47,739 bases of DNA from an uncultured Saprospiraceae bacterium (GTDB taxonomy: Bacteria > Bacteroidota > Bacteroidia > Chitinophagales > Saprospiraceae). Under the pieces are notes generated by a model. That model was not told the origin of the DNA and did not search any database. It worked only from the letters and a program-made list of their open reading frames with translations. A program made the position numbers and the translations under genes. Shown here piece after piece: positions 25,644-34,943 of the stretch (position 1 is the first letter of the stretch; every line of letters starts with the position of its first letter). The DNA lies in assembly GCA_937934275.1 (NCBI GenBank), contig CALHAM010000062.1, forward strand, positions 1 through 47,739. The letters are read 5' to 3'.

Positions 25644-27857
25644 CTAATTGGCGTTGTCGCTCAAAAACTTGAGGCGCATGATTTCAACTTCTTCCCACGT
25701 AACTTCCTCCTCTTTAAGGGCTTTGACAGCGGCCTCGATACTGTCGCTCTCAGCAGTAGTGAAGTAATCGAGGATGACCTCGCGGATGTACTCGTCTATG
25801 TTTTTGTTGATGTAATAGTCGAGGTTGATTTTGGTGCCGGCCTGTACGATGCTGTACAGTTCGTCCATGAGCTCTTGCCACGATAGGTCGTTGGCCTCGG
25901 CAATATCTTCGAGCGGAATTTTGCGGTCGATGGCTTGGATGATGTTGATCTTCGTCTTAGATTTATTAGCGACCGACTTGATCATGATGTCAGAAGGTCG
26001 CTCAATCTCGTTCTCCTCAACGTATTTCTTAATCAGGTCAATGAAGGGCTGTCCGTAGCGCTGGGCTTTGCCCATAGATACCCCTTGTATTTTGGCTAAA
26101 TCCTCCATAGTGGTGGGGTATTGGGTAGCCATTTCCTCCAAAGAGGGGTCTTGGAAGATGACGTACGGCGGCAAGTTGTGTTTCTTGGCGACGCTTCTGC
26201 GCAGGTCTTTGAGCATGTTCATGAGCGTTTCATCGAGTACAGCCGTGCCGCCTTTTTCTTCGTCGAAGTCGTAGGCGCCTCCGTCGTCGTAGTTGTGGTT
26301 AATGGTGATTTGAATGGGGTAGGGCGAGCGAATGTATTCTCGACCTTTTTCGGTAACCTTCAAGATGCCGAACTCCTCAATTTCTTTATACGCCAGGTTG
26401 TTCATGATGGCATGTCGAATGACAGAGGTCCAGAAGTTTTCGTCGCGCTCATCGCCGATGCCGAAGTTGTCGGACCGGTTGAAGTGGAAGTCGCGCATTT
26501 CTTTGGTTTCGTTGCCTCGCAGGAAGTCCACGATGGTTTTCATCAGGTAGTTTTCCTTGAGTTCGAGGATGGCCGAAAGGGCCTGAACCATTTCGGTTTG
26601 GACGTTGAGGCGCTCTTTGGGGGTTTTACAATTGTCGCACATTTTGCCACACTGGTCCTCGTGGAATTCTTCGCCGAAGTAATGGAGCAGGAATCGGCGG
26701 CGGCAGGAGGCGGTTTCGGCGTAAGCGACGACTTCTTGCATGAGTTGGGCACTCATTTCGCGCTCGGCAAGGGGTTTGTCGCGCAGAAATTTCTCTAAGC
26801 GCAGGATGTCGTTGTAGTTGTAGAAGGCGATGCACTTGCCCATTAAGCCGTCGCGGCCGGCGCGACCGGTTTCTTGGTAGTAGTTTTCGATGCTTTTGGG
26901 CATATCGTAGTGGATGACGAAGCGCACGTCGGGTTTGTCGATGCCCATGCCGAAAGCGATAGTGGCGCAGATGACGTCGATTTCCTCCATGAGGAAGTCG
27001 TCTTGGGTTTTCGAGCGCGTTTTGGGGTCGAGGCCGGCGTGATAGGGTTTAGCTTTGATGTCGTTGACGAGGAGCACTTCGGCCAGGTCTTCTGCGGTTT
27101 TGCGGTTTTGCACGTAAATGATGCCCGATTCACCGCGAAATTCTTCTTTGATAATTTGAATAATCTGGCGAATGGTTTGGTCTTTCTTGATTTTAGGCCG
27201 CACCTCGTAGAAGAGATTTTCGCGGTTGAAGGAGGCGACAAACAGGTTGTAGTCCTGCATGTCTAAGTTTTTGATGATGTCTTGCTGGACTTTGGGCGTG
27301 GCGGTTGCCGTCAGGGCAATGACGGGCACATCGCTAGCGATGGCGTCCAGCATGACGCGAATGCGGCGGTACTCCGGCCGGAAGTCGTGTCCCCATTCCG
27401 AGATGCAGTGCGCTTCATCTACCGCTACAAACGAGATGTTGTTGTTGCGGAAGAACTCGATGTTTTCCTCTTTGGTCAAGGTTTCTGGGGCGACGTAGAG
27501 GAGTTTGGTTTTGCCCTCTACGATGTCTTGTTTGACTTTGCGCATTTGCGAGCGCGTCAGGGAGGAGTTGAGGAAATGGGCCACCTCGTCGGTATCGGAG
27601 TACCCTCGGATGTTGTCCACTTGGTTTTTCATCAGGGCGATGAGCGGGCTGATGATGATGGCAGTGCCGGGCAACATGAGGGCAGGCAACTGGTAGCACA
27701 AGCTTTTGCCCCCGCCAGTGGGCATGATGGCAAAGGTGTCGTGTCCGTCGAGCAAGCTCTGAATAATAGCTCGCTGATGCCCTTTGAAGGCTTCAAATCC
27801 GAAGTGCTTAAGCAGGTTCTCTTGAAGGATGTCGGGTGTGCCAACTATAGATGACAT
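25644..27857 (-). CDS. recQ: ATP-dependent DNA helicase RecQ
   Basis: 737-residue 3'-5' DNA helicase for recombination and fork repair. Order: helicase core with Walker A MPTGGGKS (45-52) and DEAH-type box VDEAHCISEWGHDFRP; motif VI QETGRAGRDG; the RecQ zinc site (C-RRRFLLHYF then C, CDNC); RQC winged helix; HRDC domain (LPPYVIFQD to IDLIKKY). The protein continues for about 130 residues past HRDC, making it longer than the E. coli enzyme, with an extra helical region as I recall for many Bacteroidota RecQ. A TTG three codons upstream is possible, but ATG 27857 is preferred. Confidence 0.96.
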   Translation of the reverse strand: MSSIVGTPDILQENLLKHFGFEAFKGHQRAIIQSLLDGHDTFAIMPTGGGKSLCYQLPALMLPGTAIIISPLIALMKNQVDNIRGYSDTDEVAHFLNSSLTRSQMRKVKQDIVEGKTKLLYVAPETLTKEENIEFFRNNNISFVAVDEAHCISEWGHDFRPEYRRIRVMLDAIASDVPVIALTATATPKVQQDIIKNLDMQDYNLFVASFNRENLFYEVRPKIKKDQTIRQIIQIIKEEFRGESGIIYVQNRKTAEDLAEVLLVNDIKAKPYHAGLDPKTRSKTQDDFLMEEIDVICATIAFGMGIDKPDVRFVIHYDMPKSIENYYQETGRAGRDGLMGKCIAFYNYNDILRLEKFLRDKPLAEREMSAQLMQEVVAYAETASCRRRFLLHYFGEEFHEDQCGKMCDNCKTPKERLNVQTEMVQALSAILELKENYLMKTIVDFLRGNETKEMRDFHFNRSDNFGIGDERDENFWTSVIRHAIMNNLAYKEIEEFGILKVTEKGREYIRSPYPIQITINHNYDDGGAYDFDEEKGGTAVLDETLMNMLKDLRRSVAKKHNLPPYVIFQDPSLEEMATQYPTTMEDLAKIQGVSMGKAQRYGQPFIDLIKKYVEENEIERPSDIMIKSVANKSKTKINIIQAIDRKIPLEDIAEANDLSWQELMDELYSIVQAGTKINLDYYINKNIDEYIREVILDYFTTAESDSIEAAVKALKEEEVTWEEVEIMRLKFLSDNAN

Positions 27858-27936
27858 TTCTCGCAAACAGGTTTAAAAGTCAATCGCTCTTGCCGGTGTG
27901 AGATTCGAAAAATCGGAAATTCCTCGAAAAAGCCGC

Positions 27937-27944
27937 CAAAGATA
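27937..27944 (-). promoter_or_regulatory. -7 promoter box for recQ
   Basis: On the minus strand TATCTTTG fits TAnnTTTG, 79 bases upstream of the ATG. Confidence 0.5.
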
Positions 27945-28303
27945 GAAAAAGACCGCCGATATTCTCCGGAAATTTTTACGGAAAAAATGGAGTTTTTTCA
28001 CCCTTATCCGGCAATTGTTTGGGTAGTGGCCGCCTTGGGCCAAGGGAAACCGAATAAAAGTTTGAGCGGAGGGCGTCTCTGGGAGGCCAATCGGCGCCGT
28101 TTAGGCGACTTGAAGCGTGTAAGGCAAATCTACCATCGCAGCGCGTAGTTGGAAGCTATTTAGGATTAAAGGGCGTTTTATCGCGCCCAACTGGAGGTTT
28201 AAGTGGCTAAATGACTGTTCGAAGAGGGCTGCCCGCCGGCTTTGCGGTGGTCTTAGCGCCTTAGTGGCGATGGGCAAGAGGGTAGGGTGCCTAAAGTAAT
28301 CCC

Positions 28304-28311
28304 TACTTTTG
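28304..28311 (+). promoter_or_regulatory. -7 promoter box for the TrmH-like gene
   Basis: TACTTTTG fits TAnnTTTG, 22 bases before the ATG. An AAAGGA ribosome-binding site is at 28322-28327. Confidence 0.5.
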
Positions 28312-28333
28312 CGCCTCTGACAAAGGAAATGCA

Positions 28334-28873
28334 ATGGAAAAACGAGTGGCTTCGGCTTTAGGGCGCCTTTCAGCAGAAGCGTTTAAGGGCAGTGCTAAGC
28401 TGCCCTTGGTGTTGGTGCTCGACAACCTCCGCTCTGCGCTCAATGTCGGCTCCGTTTTCCGGACGGCCGATGCGTTCGCGGTAGAGCGCCTGTTGTTGTG
28501 CGGCATTACGGCCTGCCCGCCGCATCGAGAGATCAACAAAACGGCTTTGGGGAGTGTCGAGACGGTCACTTGGTCGTATTGGCCCGATACGGCACAAGCC
28601 CTACAACAGCTTCGAAGCGAGGGCTGGCAAGTATTGGCCATCGAGCAGGTTACCACGAGCCTCGCCTTGCAGGCTTTTGTGCCAGAGGTGGGTATTCGCT
28701 ACGCTTTTGTTCTGGGAAATGAGGTCGACGGCGTCTCAGAGGCGGCCCTGCGGCACTGCAATGGAGCGCTGGAAATTCCGCAGTTTGGCACCAAGCACTC
28801 GCTCAATGTGGCCGTAGCAGCCGGTATTGCCGTATGGGAATTTAGCCGCCGATACCGTTTTGCTGACTCATAG
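28334..28873 (+). CDS. TrmH/SpoU-family RNA 2'-O-methyltransferase
   Basis: 179-residue SPOUT methyltransferase without an extra RNA-binding domain. The three SpoU motifs are visible: motif 1 LDNLRSALNVGSVFRTADAF (29-48), motif 2 FVLGNEVDGVSE (about 119-130) and motif 3 IPQFGTKHSLNVAVAAG (about 147-163). These form the knotted SAM pocket. Members methylate ribose 2'-OH groups of tRNA or rRNA. The exact target cannot be told from the sequence, so names such as TrmL or RlmB are not assigned. It has its own promoter box and a good AAAGGA ribosome-binding site. Confidence 0.92.
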   Translation: MEKRVASALGRLSAEAFKGSAKLPLVLVLDNLRSALNVGSVFRTADAFAVERLLLCGITACPPHREINKTALGSVETVTWSYWPDTAQALQQLRSEGWQVLAIEQVTTSLALQAFVPEVGIRYAFVLGNEVDGVSEAALRHCNGALEIPQFGTKHSLNVAVAAGIAVWEFSRRYRFADS

Positions 28874-28939
28874 GCCACTTCAGGGGCTTTACCTGCCACA
28901 TTAAAAACATTGCTGTAAGTGCAAAAGAGGCTATCGGCT

Positions 28940-28947
28940 TACCTTTG
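28940..28947 (+). promoter_or_regulatory. -7 promoter box for efp
   Basis: TACCTTTG fits TAnnTTTG, 47 bases before the efp ATG. Confidence 0.55.
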
Positions 28948-28994
28948 CGCGCTTTTTCAGGGAAATTTTACACATCAAAAAATAAGAGCAAAAA

Positions 28995-29561
28995 ATGGCA
29001 ACCACGGCAGACATCCGAAACGGCCTGTGCATCGAATTGAACAACGACATCATGAAAGTTATTGACTTTCAACGCTTCCAAGTAGGTCGCGGCAGCGGTA
29101 AAGTGTGGACAAAGCTGAAAAGCACCACGACAGGGAAGATCATCGAGCACACCTTCCAAAGTGGCCATACCATCACGGAAGTGCGCGTAGAGCGCCGCAA
29201 GTTTCAGTACCTCTACCCCGAAGGCGACTCCTTTGTGCTCATGAACCAGGAGACCTACGACCAGATCACGGTGCCCGGCGAAATGATCGAGAACGCCCGC
29301 TTTCTCAAAGAAGGCGACACGGTAGATGTATTGTATCACGCCCAAAAAGAAATTCCCCTTTCGGTAGAGATGCCTCAGACGGTGGTATTGCAAATCACCT
29401 ACACCGAGCCGGGCGTGCGCGGCGACACTGCTACCAACACCTTAAAACCCGCTACCGTAGAAACCGGCGCCGAAGTGCGCGTCCCGTTATTTTGCGAAAC
29501 AGGCGAATACATCAAGATAGACACAGCCACGGGCGAATACATTGAACGCGTAAAAAAATAA
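28995..29561 (+). CDS. efp: Elongation factor P
   Basis: 188 residues, full length, with the three OB-like domains. EF-P enters the ribosomal E site and relieves stalling at polyproline. Motifs: ATTADIRNGLCIELN at the start, DSFVLMNQETYDQ in domain II and PGVRGDTATNTLKPATVETG in domain III. The domain I loop that is usually PGKG reads VGRGSGK here. By ungapped alignment the position of the modified Lys34 of E. coli is R32, with Val instead of Pro before the Gly. This matches the length and position of arginine-type EF-Ps. accB and accC follow, in the usual Bacteroidota order. Confidence 0.97.
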   Translation: MATTADIRNGLCIELNNDIMKVIDFQRFQVGRGSGKVWTKLKSTTTGKIIEHTFQSGHTITEVRVERRKFQYLYPEGDSFVLMNQETYDQITVPGEMIENARFLKEGDTVDVLYHAQKEIPLSVEMPQTVVLQITYTEPGVRGDTATNTLKPATVETGAEVRVPLFCETGEYIKIDTATGEYIERVKK

Positions 29562-29595
29562 TTCATTCAACATCTTCGGCCTTTGTACAGCGCTC

Positions 29596-29603
29596 TATAT
29601 TTG
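29596..29603 (+). promoter_or_regulatory. -7 promoter box for accB-accC
   Basis: TATATTTG fits TAnnTTTG, 25 bases before the accB ATG, in the 67-base gap after efp. It may let the acc genes be expressed separately from efp. Confidence 0.4.
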
Positions 29604-29628
29604 ACGCTGGCCAAAAGGGTATTTGCTT

Positions 29629-30153
29629 ATGGACATCAATCAGATACAAGAACTTATTCGCCTGGTTAGTAAGAGTAAGATTGCCGAACTCATTCTCAAG
29701 GAAGGCGACTTTGAAATTGTCATTCGGAACCAGACCCTTACAGAACCTTCTGGCGCTAGCTCTGCGGTAGTGGCCTTTCCGCCCCCTGTCATGAACCTGC
29801 CCAGCGCTGTGCCCATCTTGCCTTCTCCTCCGGCATCAGCACCGGCAGCGACACCGACGGCGCCAGTGCCCTCCGCAGCTTCGCCCGCTGCGGAGGCCAC
29901 CCCTGCTGGCAACCTTATCCCCATCAAATCGCCTATGGTCGGCACTTTCTATCGTTCGCCCGCCCCCGACAAGCCGCCTTTCGTCAAGGTCGGCGACATG
30001 GTGGATGTAGGCACCAAAGTGTGCATCATCGAGGCCATGAAGCTGTTCAACGAAATCGAGTCCGAAGTCAAGGGCAAAATTGTCAAAGTACTCGTCGAAG
30101 ACGCCTCGCCGGTGGAATACGACCAGCCGCTGTTCCTAGTCGAGCCGCTTTAA
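29629..30153 (+). CDS. accB: Biotin carboxyl carrier protein of acetyl-CoA carboxylase
   Basis: 174 residues. The N-terminal helix ([18 protein letters not shown]) and the FEIVIRN segment are typical of AccB. A Pro/Ala/Ser linker (about 55-95) leads to the biotinyl domain with the biotin attachment site [10 protein letters not shown] and the [10 protein letters not shown] thumb. It carries CO2 between AccC and the carboxyltransferase to make malonyl-CoA. A TTG two codons upstream is in frame, but ATG 29629, with AAGGG at 29614-29618, is more likely. accC follows after 72 bases. Confidence 0.95.
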   Translation: MDINQIQELIRLVSKSKIAELILKEGDFEIVIRNQTLTEPSGASSAVVAFPPPVMNLPSAVPILPSPPASAPAATPTAPVPSAASPAAEATPAGNLIPIKSPMVGTFYRSPAPDKPPFVKVGDMVDVGTKVCIIEAMKLFNEIESEVKGKIVKVLVEDASPVEYDQPLFLVEPL

Positions 30154-30225
30154 GCCAGTCGCCCCACCAGGCTGCCCACCTATGCCCAAATAGGCGCTTT
30201 GCCGCAAACCGACGTACCCTACGCT

Positions 30226-31569
30226 ATGTTCCGAAAAATACTCATCGCCAACCGCGGCGAAATTGCCCTGCGCATCATTCGAACCTGCAAGGAAATGGGC
30301 ATTAAAACCGTCGCCATCTACTCCACCGCTGACCGCGACAGTCTGCACGTGCGCTTTGCCGACGAGGCCGTCTGCATTGGCCCTCCGCCCTCAGCTGAGA
30401 GCTACCTCAACATTCCGCGCATTATGGCTGCCGTGGAAATCACCAACGCCGATGCTGTACACCCCGGCTACGGGTTCTTAGCCGAAAATGCCACCTTCGC
30501 TGAGGTTTGCGGTGAGTACGGTATCAAGTTTATTGGCCCCACGCCCGAACAAATCCGAAAAATGGGCGACAAGATTACGGCCAAAGAGACTATGCTCGCT
30601 GCCGGCGTACCCTGTGTTCCTGGCTCCGAGGGGTTAGTTACCGATTTGAAAATGGGGTTGCGCGTAGCTAAAGAAGTGGGCTATCCCATCATCCTGAAAG
30701 CCACGGCGGGCGGCGGAGGCAAAGGGATGCGCATCGTTTGGAAAGAATCCGAGTTTGAAAGCCAATGGGAAACCGCCCGGCGCGAGGCCCAAGCTGCCTT
30801 TGGCAACGACGGCATCTACATCGAAAAATTTATCGAAGAGCCGCGCCACATCGAAATACAAGTTGCAGGCGACCAGTACGGCAAAGCATGCCACCTCTCC
30901 GAGCGCGACTGCTCCATTCAGCGCCGCCACCAAAAACTCGTTGAGGAATCGCCCTCGCCTTTCATGACGCCCGAACTGCGCGAAAAAATGGGAGCGGCGG
31001 CCATCAAAGCCTGCACCGCTATCAACTACGAAGGCGTAGGCACGGTGGAATTCCTCGTAGACAAGTACCGCAATTTCTACTTCATGGAAATGAACACCCG
31101 CATCCAAGTAGAGCATACGGTTACCGAGGAAGTCATTGATTTCGACCTCATCAAAGAGCAAATTAAGATCGCTGCTGGCGTACCCATCTCTGGGCGCAAC
31201 TACTTCCCCGAAATGCACGCCATCGAATGCCGCATCAATGCCGAAGACCCCTTCAACGACTTCCGCCCAAGCCCTGGCCGCATCACCTCGTTTCATTCGC
31301 CCAAAGGGCACGGCGTGCGCGTCGATACGCACGTGTATAGCGGCTACACCATCCCGCCCTACTACGACTCCATGATCGCCAAACTCATCGTGCGCGCCCG
31401 CACGCGCGATGAGGCCATCACCAAAATGGAGCGCGCCCTGGACGAGTTCATCGTGGAAGGTATCAAGACTACCGTGCCCTTCCATCAAAAACTGATGCAA
31501 AACGAAGCCTTTCGCAAAGGCCATTTCCACACTGGCTTCCTCAATACGTGGGATTTTAAGAACGCGTGA
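30226..31569 (+). CDS. accC: Biotin carboxylase subunit of acetyl-CoA carboxylase
   Basis: 447-residue ATP-grasp enzyme that carboxylates biotin on AccB with bicarbonate and ATP. It starts with [20 protein letters not shown]. It has the glycine-rich ATP loop [23 protein letters not shown], the metal/catalytic stretch [18 protein letters not shown] and the C-terminal [11 protein letters not shown]. The length matches AccC, not fused acyl-CoA carboxylases. An upstream TTG at 30199 is in frame, but ATG 30226 gives the standard start. Its TGA (31567-31569) directly abuts the ATG of tex, so the two are probably translationally coupled. Confidence 0.97.
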   Translation: MFRKILIANRGEIALRIIRTCKEMGIKTVAIYSTADRDSLHVRFADEAVCIGPPPSAESYLNIPRIMAAVEITNADAVHPGYGFLAENATFAEVCGEYGIKFIGPTPEQIRKMGDKITAKETMLAAGVPCVPGSEGLVTDLKMGLRVAKEVGYPIILKATAGGGGKGMRIVWKESEFESQWETARREAQAAFGNDGIYIEKFIEEPRHIEIQVAGDQYGKACHLSERDCSIQRRHQKLVEESPSPFMTPELREKMGAAAIKACTAINYEGVGTVEFLVDKYRNFYFMEMNTRIQVEHTVTEEVIDFDLIKEQIKIAAGVPISGRNYFPEMHAIECRINAEDPFNDFRPSPGRITSFHSPKGHGVRVDTHVYSGYTIPPYYDSMIAKLIVRARTRDEAITKMERALDEFIVEGIKTTVPFHQKLMQNEAFRKGHFHTGFLNTWDFKNA

Positions 31570-33696
31570 ATGACCCATTACGCTCAAAGCATCGGTCAGG
31601 CCCTGAACATCAGCGCCCGGCAAGTAAGCGCTGTTCTCAGTTTGTTAGAAGGCGGGGCTACCATCCCCTTCATCGCCCGCTATCGCAAAGAGGCCACCGG
31701 CTCGCTCGACGAAGTGCAGATCGCCGATATTCAGGGCGCCTACAAGCGCCTACAAGAACTCGACAAGCGCCGCGAGGCCATCCTCAAAAGCATTGAAGAG
31801 CAGGGCAAATTGACGCCACAGGTGCGCGCCGCACTCCTCGGCGCCACCACGCTGACAGAACTCGAAGACCTCTACTTGCCCTATCGCCCCAAGCGCAAAA
31901 CGCGCGCTTCAGTAGCCGTCGAGCGTGGGCTAGAACCTCTGGCTCGACACCTCCTCGAGCGGCAAGACGCCGATGAAGTGGAAGCGTTGGCTAAACCCTT
32001 CCTCACGGAGGCAGTGCTCACCCCAGCCGATGCCCTTCAAGGGGCGCGCGACATCATCGCCGAATGGGTCAGTGAAGACCCCACCACGCGCAACCGCCTG
32101 CGGCACCTATTTGCCCGAACGGCTCGCATTGCCGCTCGCGTCGTCAAGGGCAAGGAAACCGAGGGAGCCAAGTACCGCGACTACTTTGCCTGGAGCGAAC
32201 CCTTGGCTCAGTGCCCTTCACACCGCCTGCTGGCCATGTTTCGCGGTGAAAACGAGGGTTTCCTGCGCATCATCATAGCTCCTGAAGACGAGCAAACTGC
32301 CTGTGCTGACCTCGAGGCCCTGTGGGTGAAAGGCCGTGCCGAAGCCGCTCAACAGGTGCAGGCCGCCGTGCGCGACGCCTACAAACGCCTGTTACAGCCC
32401 TCCATCGAAACGGAATTCCGACACAGTGCCAAAGAGCGCGCCGACGCCGAGGCCATCCGCGTCTTTTCCGACAACTTACGGCAGCTGCTGCTGGCAGCTC
32501 CCTTGGGCGAACGCCGCGTGCTGGCCATTGACCCAGGCTTCCGAACCGGCTGTAAGGTCGTCGTCTTGGATGCCCGCGGAAACCTGCTTGAACACACCAC
32601 CCTCTACCCCCACGAACCCCAACGGCAAATGGACGAAAGCTGCAAAACCCTCGCGCACTTGGTAGAGGTCTTCCAGATAGAGGCCATCGCTGTTGGCGAT
32701 GGAACAGCCGGGCGCGAAACCATGGAATGGCTGCGCCGCCAGCCATTCGCCCAAACCGTGAGCCTCTACCAGGTCAGCGAAGCCGGCGCTTCCATCTACT
32801 CGGCCTCAACGGCGGCCCGCGAGGAACTGCCCGACTACGACGTTACGGTGCGCGGTGCCGTCAGCATTGGTCGCCGCCTCATGGACCCCCTGGCGGAGTT
32901 GGTCAAAATTGACCCCAAAAGCATCGGCGTGGGCCAATACCAACACGACGTCAACCCAACGCTGCTGCACGAAAGCCTCGACCGCACGGTGGAATCCTGC
33001 GTCAACGCCGTCGGCGTCAACCTCAACACCGCCAGCAAGCACTTGCTCACCTATGTGTCGGGCTTAGGGCCTGTATTGGCCCAAAATATCGTGGCCTACC
33101 GCACCGAGCACGGCCCATTCCGCTCGCGTATGGAGTTGAAAAAGGTCCCTCGATTAGGAGAAAAAGCCTTCGAGCAATGTGCCGGCTTCTTGCGCATCCG
33201 CCAGGGCGACAACCCCCTGGACAACACCGCCGTACACCCCGAGCGCTACGCCTTAGTGGAACAAATGGCCCGCGATGTGGGCTGCACTGTAGCTGACCTC
33301 ATCGCACGCCGAGAGTTGCGCCAAAAAATTGACCTGAAGCGCTACCTCACGGCTGAGGTCGGCCTGCCCACCTTAAAAGATATCCTGCGCGAACTGGACA
33401 AACCCGGCCTCGACCCGCGCGGTACCGCTCAGCCTTTCGAATTCGGCCAGGTGCGTAGCCTCGAAGACCTGGCGCCGGGTATGGTGCTGCCCGGTATCGT
33501 TACGAACATCACCAACTTCGGTGTCTTTGTGGATATCGGCATCAAGGCCAGCGGGCTGGTGCACATCTCTCAAATGGCCGACCGATTCGTCCGCAACCCC
33601 GCCGACGTGGTCAAACTCCGCCAAGCCGTGCGCGTGCGCGTATTAGGGGTAGACTCCGAGCGGCAGCGCGTCGCCCTGTCTATGCGCGGCCTTTAG
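31570..33696 (+). CDS. tex: Tex family S1 RNA-binding transcription accessory protein
   Basis: 708 residues. Order: helical Tex N-terminal region (1-190, with GGATIPFIARYRKEATG), central linker, YqgF/RNase H-like domain (about 318-450, LAIDPGFRTGCKVVVLD), helix-hairpin-helix domain (about 490-560, NLNTASKHLLTYVSGLG), and the C-terminal S1 domain (about 635-708, PGIVTNITNFGVFVDIGI). Tex is a conserved cytoplasmic nucleic-acid-binding factor linked to transcription. It starts on the base after the accC stop with no gap. The length is slightly short of E. coli Tex (YhgF), but all domains are present. Confidence 0.95.
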   Translation: MTHYAQSIGQALNISARQVSAVLSLLEGGATIPFIARYRKEATGSLDEVQIADIQGAYKRLQELDKRREAILKSIEEQGKLTPQVRAALLGATTLTELEDLYLPYRPKRKTRASVAVERGLEPLARHLLERQDADEVEALAKPFLTEAVLTPADALQGARDIIAEWVSEDPTTRNRLRHLFARTARIAARVVKGKETEGAKYRDYFAWSEPLAQCPSHRLLAMFRGENEGFLRIIIAPEDEQTACADLEALWVKGRAEAAQQVQAAVRDAYKRLLQPSIETEFRHSAKERADAEAIRVFSDNLRQLLLAAPLGERRVLAIDPGFRTGCKVVVLDARGNLLEHTTLYPHEPQRQMDESCKTLAHLVEVFQIEAIAVGDGTAGRETMEWLRRQPFAQTVSLYQVSEAGASIYSASTAAREELPDYDVTVRGAVSIGRRLMDPLAELVKIDPKSIGVGQYQHDVNPTLLHESLDRTVESCVNAVGVNLNTASKHLLTYVSGLGPVLAQNIVAYRTEHGPFRSRMELKKVPRLGEKAFEQCAGFLRIRQGDNPLDNTAVHPERYALVEQMARDVGCTVADLIARRELRQKIDLKRYLTAEVGLPTLKDILRELDKPGLDPRGTAQPFEFGQVRSLEDLAPGMVLPGIVTNITNFGVFVDIGIKASGLVHISQMADRFVRNPADVVKLRQAVRVRVLGVDSERQRVALSMRGL

Positions 33697-33846
33697 CCGC
33701 TTCCCCAACGGCTCACAACCTAAGACTTTACAAAAAGACCTCGATACTTCTTAAAACCCACGGCGAATCGTTTTCTTTGCTGATAAAATGAAAACAAGAT
33801 CAGCACTTGTCTTTCAATCTCCTTACACTTTTCAAAAAAACTGCCC

Positions 33847-34557
33847 ATGCTCCGACTTACAGCACTCCTGATGCTGAGCAGCCTCTGGCTCGCTCGCCCC
33901 TCGTACGCGCAAAATTGCTCGGAAGTGTTCGACTTCTTCCGAGAGGGCGCCCTAATGGAGTATACGAACTATGACAAAAAAGGCAAGCCTGAGAGCACTT
34001 CAACGCACCGCATCAAACGCATTGAACAAAACAAAGATACTCTAATTGCCAACACTGACGTTACGCTCGCGCGCTTCAAGGATGGTAAGGAAATGCAGTC
34101 TTACTCGGTGCCTATCAAGTGCTGTAAAGGCGTGCTGTTGCTGAGCATGCGCGGTTTCATCCCGGTCGGCGATAATGCGGCTCAAAACTCGGATGTTTCG
34201 GATATTCAGGTAGAAATCAGCGGCGGTGATTTGGTGTTTCTGCAAAAACTCGAGGTAGGGCAAGCCCTGCCCGACAGTGAAATGGAGATGGCAATGCGCA
34301 TGGGTAGCTTACAGCTGATGAGAAACCGCTACCTCATTCGCGACCGAAAGGTAGAGGCTGAAGAGAGCGTGACGACCACTGCCGGCACCTTTAATTGCTA
34401 CAGAATCAGCTACAACCTCGATTATCAGCTGCTCGGCACGCGCACGTTGCGCGCCGAAATATGGTATTCCCCCTCAGTAGGCACGGTTCGCTCCGTCTCT
34501 TACGACAACAAAGGCAAAGAGATGGGCAGGACGGAGCTAACGAAGTTTTCGAAGTGA
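33847..34557 (+). CDS. Secreted beta-rich protein of unknown function (DUF3108-like)
   Basis: 236 residues. The signal peptide ends at PSYAQ (about residue 22). The mature protein is beta-rich: FREGALMEYTNYDKKGKPE, then SEMEMAMRM, then VEAEESVTTTAGTFNCYRISY, then LRAEIWYSPSVGTVRSVSYD. The TTAGTF..YRI and IWYSPSVG..R motifs are typical of the DUF3108/TapB-like class, whose molecular role is not known to me. Cys pairs (CC near 93-94 and C near 178) are present. It has no box of its own and follows tex by 150 bases with no terminator seen. Confidence 0.75.
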   Translation: MLRLTALLMLSSLWLARPSYAQNCSEVFDFFREGALMEYTNYDKKGKPESTSTHRIKRIEQNKDTLIANTDVTLARFKDGKEMQSYSVPIKCCKGVLLLSMRGFIPVGDNAAQNSDVSDIQVEISGGDLVFLQKLEVGQALPDSEMEMAMRMGSLQLMRNRYLIRDRKVEAEESVTTTAGTFNCYRISYNLDYQLLGTRTLRAEIWYSPSVGTVRSVSYDNKGKEMGRTELTKFSK

Positions 34558-34631
34558 TGTCGGTTGTTCGCCCAAAAGTGTATCTGCTCAAGCGAGGAGT
34601 ACCTTTTCTTTGCACAGCAGATTTCTGACTT

Positions 34632-34943
34632 ATGGACATTACCGTTGAAGAGCTTCGCAAGAAGTTGCGCGCGGGCGAGCCTGTTGTGCTGATAGATGTG
34701 CGCGAACCCTGGGAACGCGAAGAATTCCATATTGGCGGCTACGCTATGCCGGTAGGTTTGGTGCCCACCTGTTGGCGAAATTTAGAAGAGCATAAAGATC
34801 ATGAAGTGGTGGTTTACTGTCGTTCGGGGGTGCGCAGTGCAGCAGCACAGGAGTTTCTGCGCACGCAAGGCTTCAGTAATGTGCGCAACCTCATCGGGGG
34901 CATGTTGGCTTGGCGCAGCGCCTTTGGCGATACGCGGTGTTGA
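34632..34943 (+). CDS. Single-domain rhodanese-like sulfurtransferase
   Basis: 103 residues, one rhodanese domain without a signal. The active loop is CRSGVR (63-68) with catalytic C63, preceded by VLIDVREPWERE and followed by the family's GGMLAW. It should transfer sulfane sulfur or act as a persulfide carrier in the cytoplasm. Its 3' end overlaps the start of the metalloprotease frame by about 20 bases. The starting ATG has no strong ribosome-binding site. Confidence 0.9.
   Translation: MDITVEELRKKLRAGEPVVLIDVREPWEREEFHIGGYAMPVGLVPTCWRNLEEHKDHEVVVYCRSGVRSAAAQEFLRTQGFSNVRNLIGGMLAWRSAFGDTRC

Larger units (their letters stand above)
27858..28333. other. Divergent intergenic region recQ / TrmH-like gene
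   Basis: About 475 bases with no supported gene. It holds the two divergent promoter boxes, a weak GGGCG/CGCCC hairpin near 28170-28190 and one diverged copy of the dispersed repeat (28252-28268). Confidence 0.5.
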
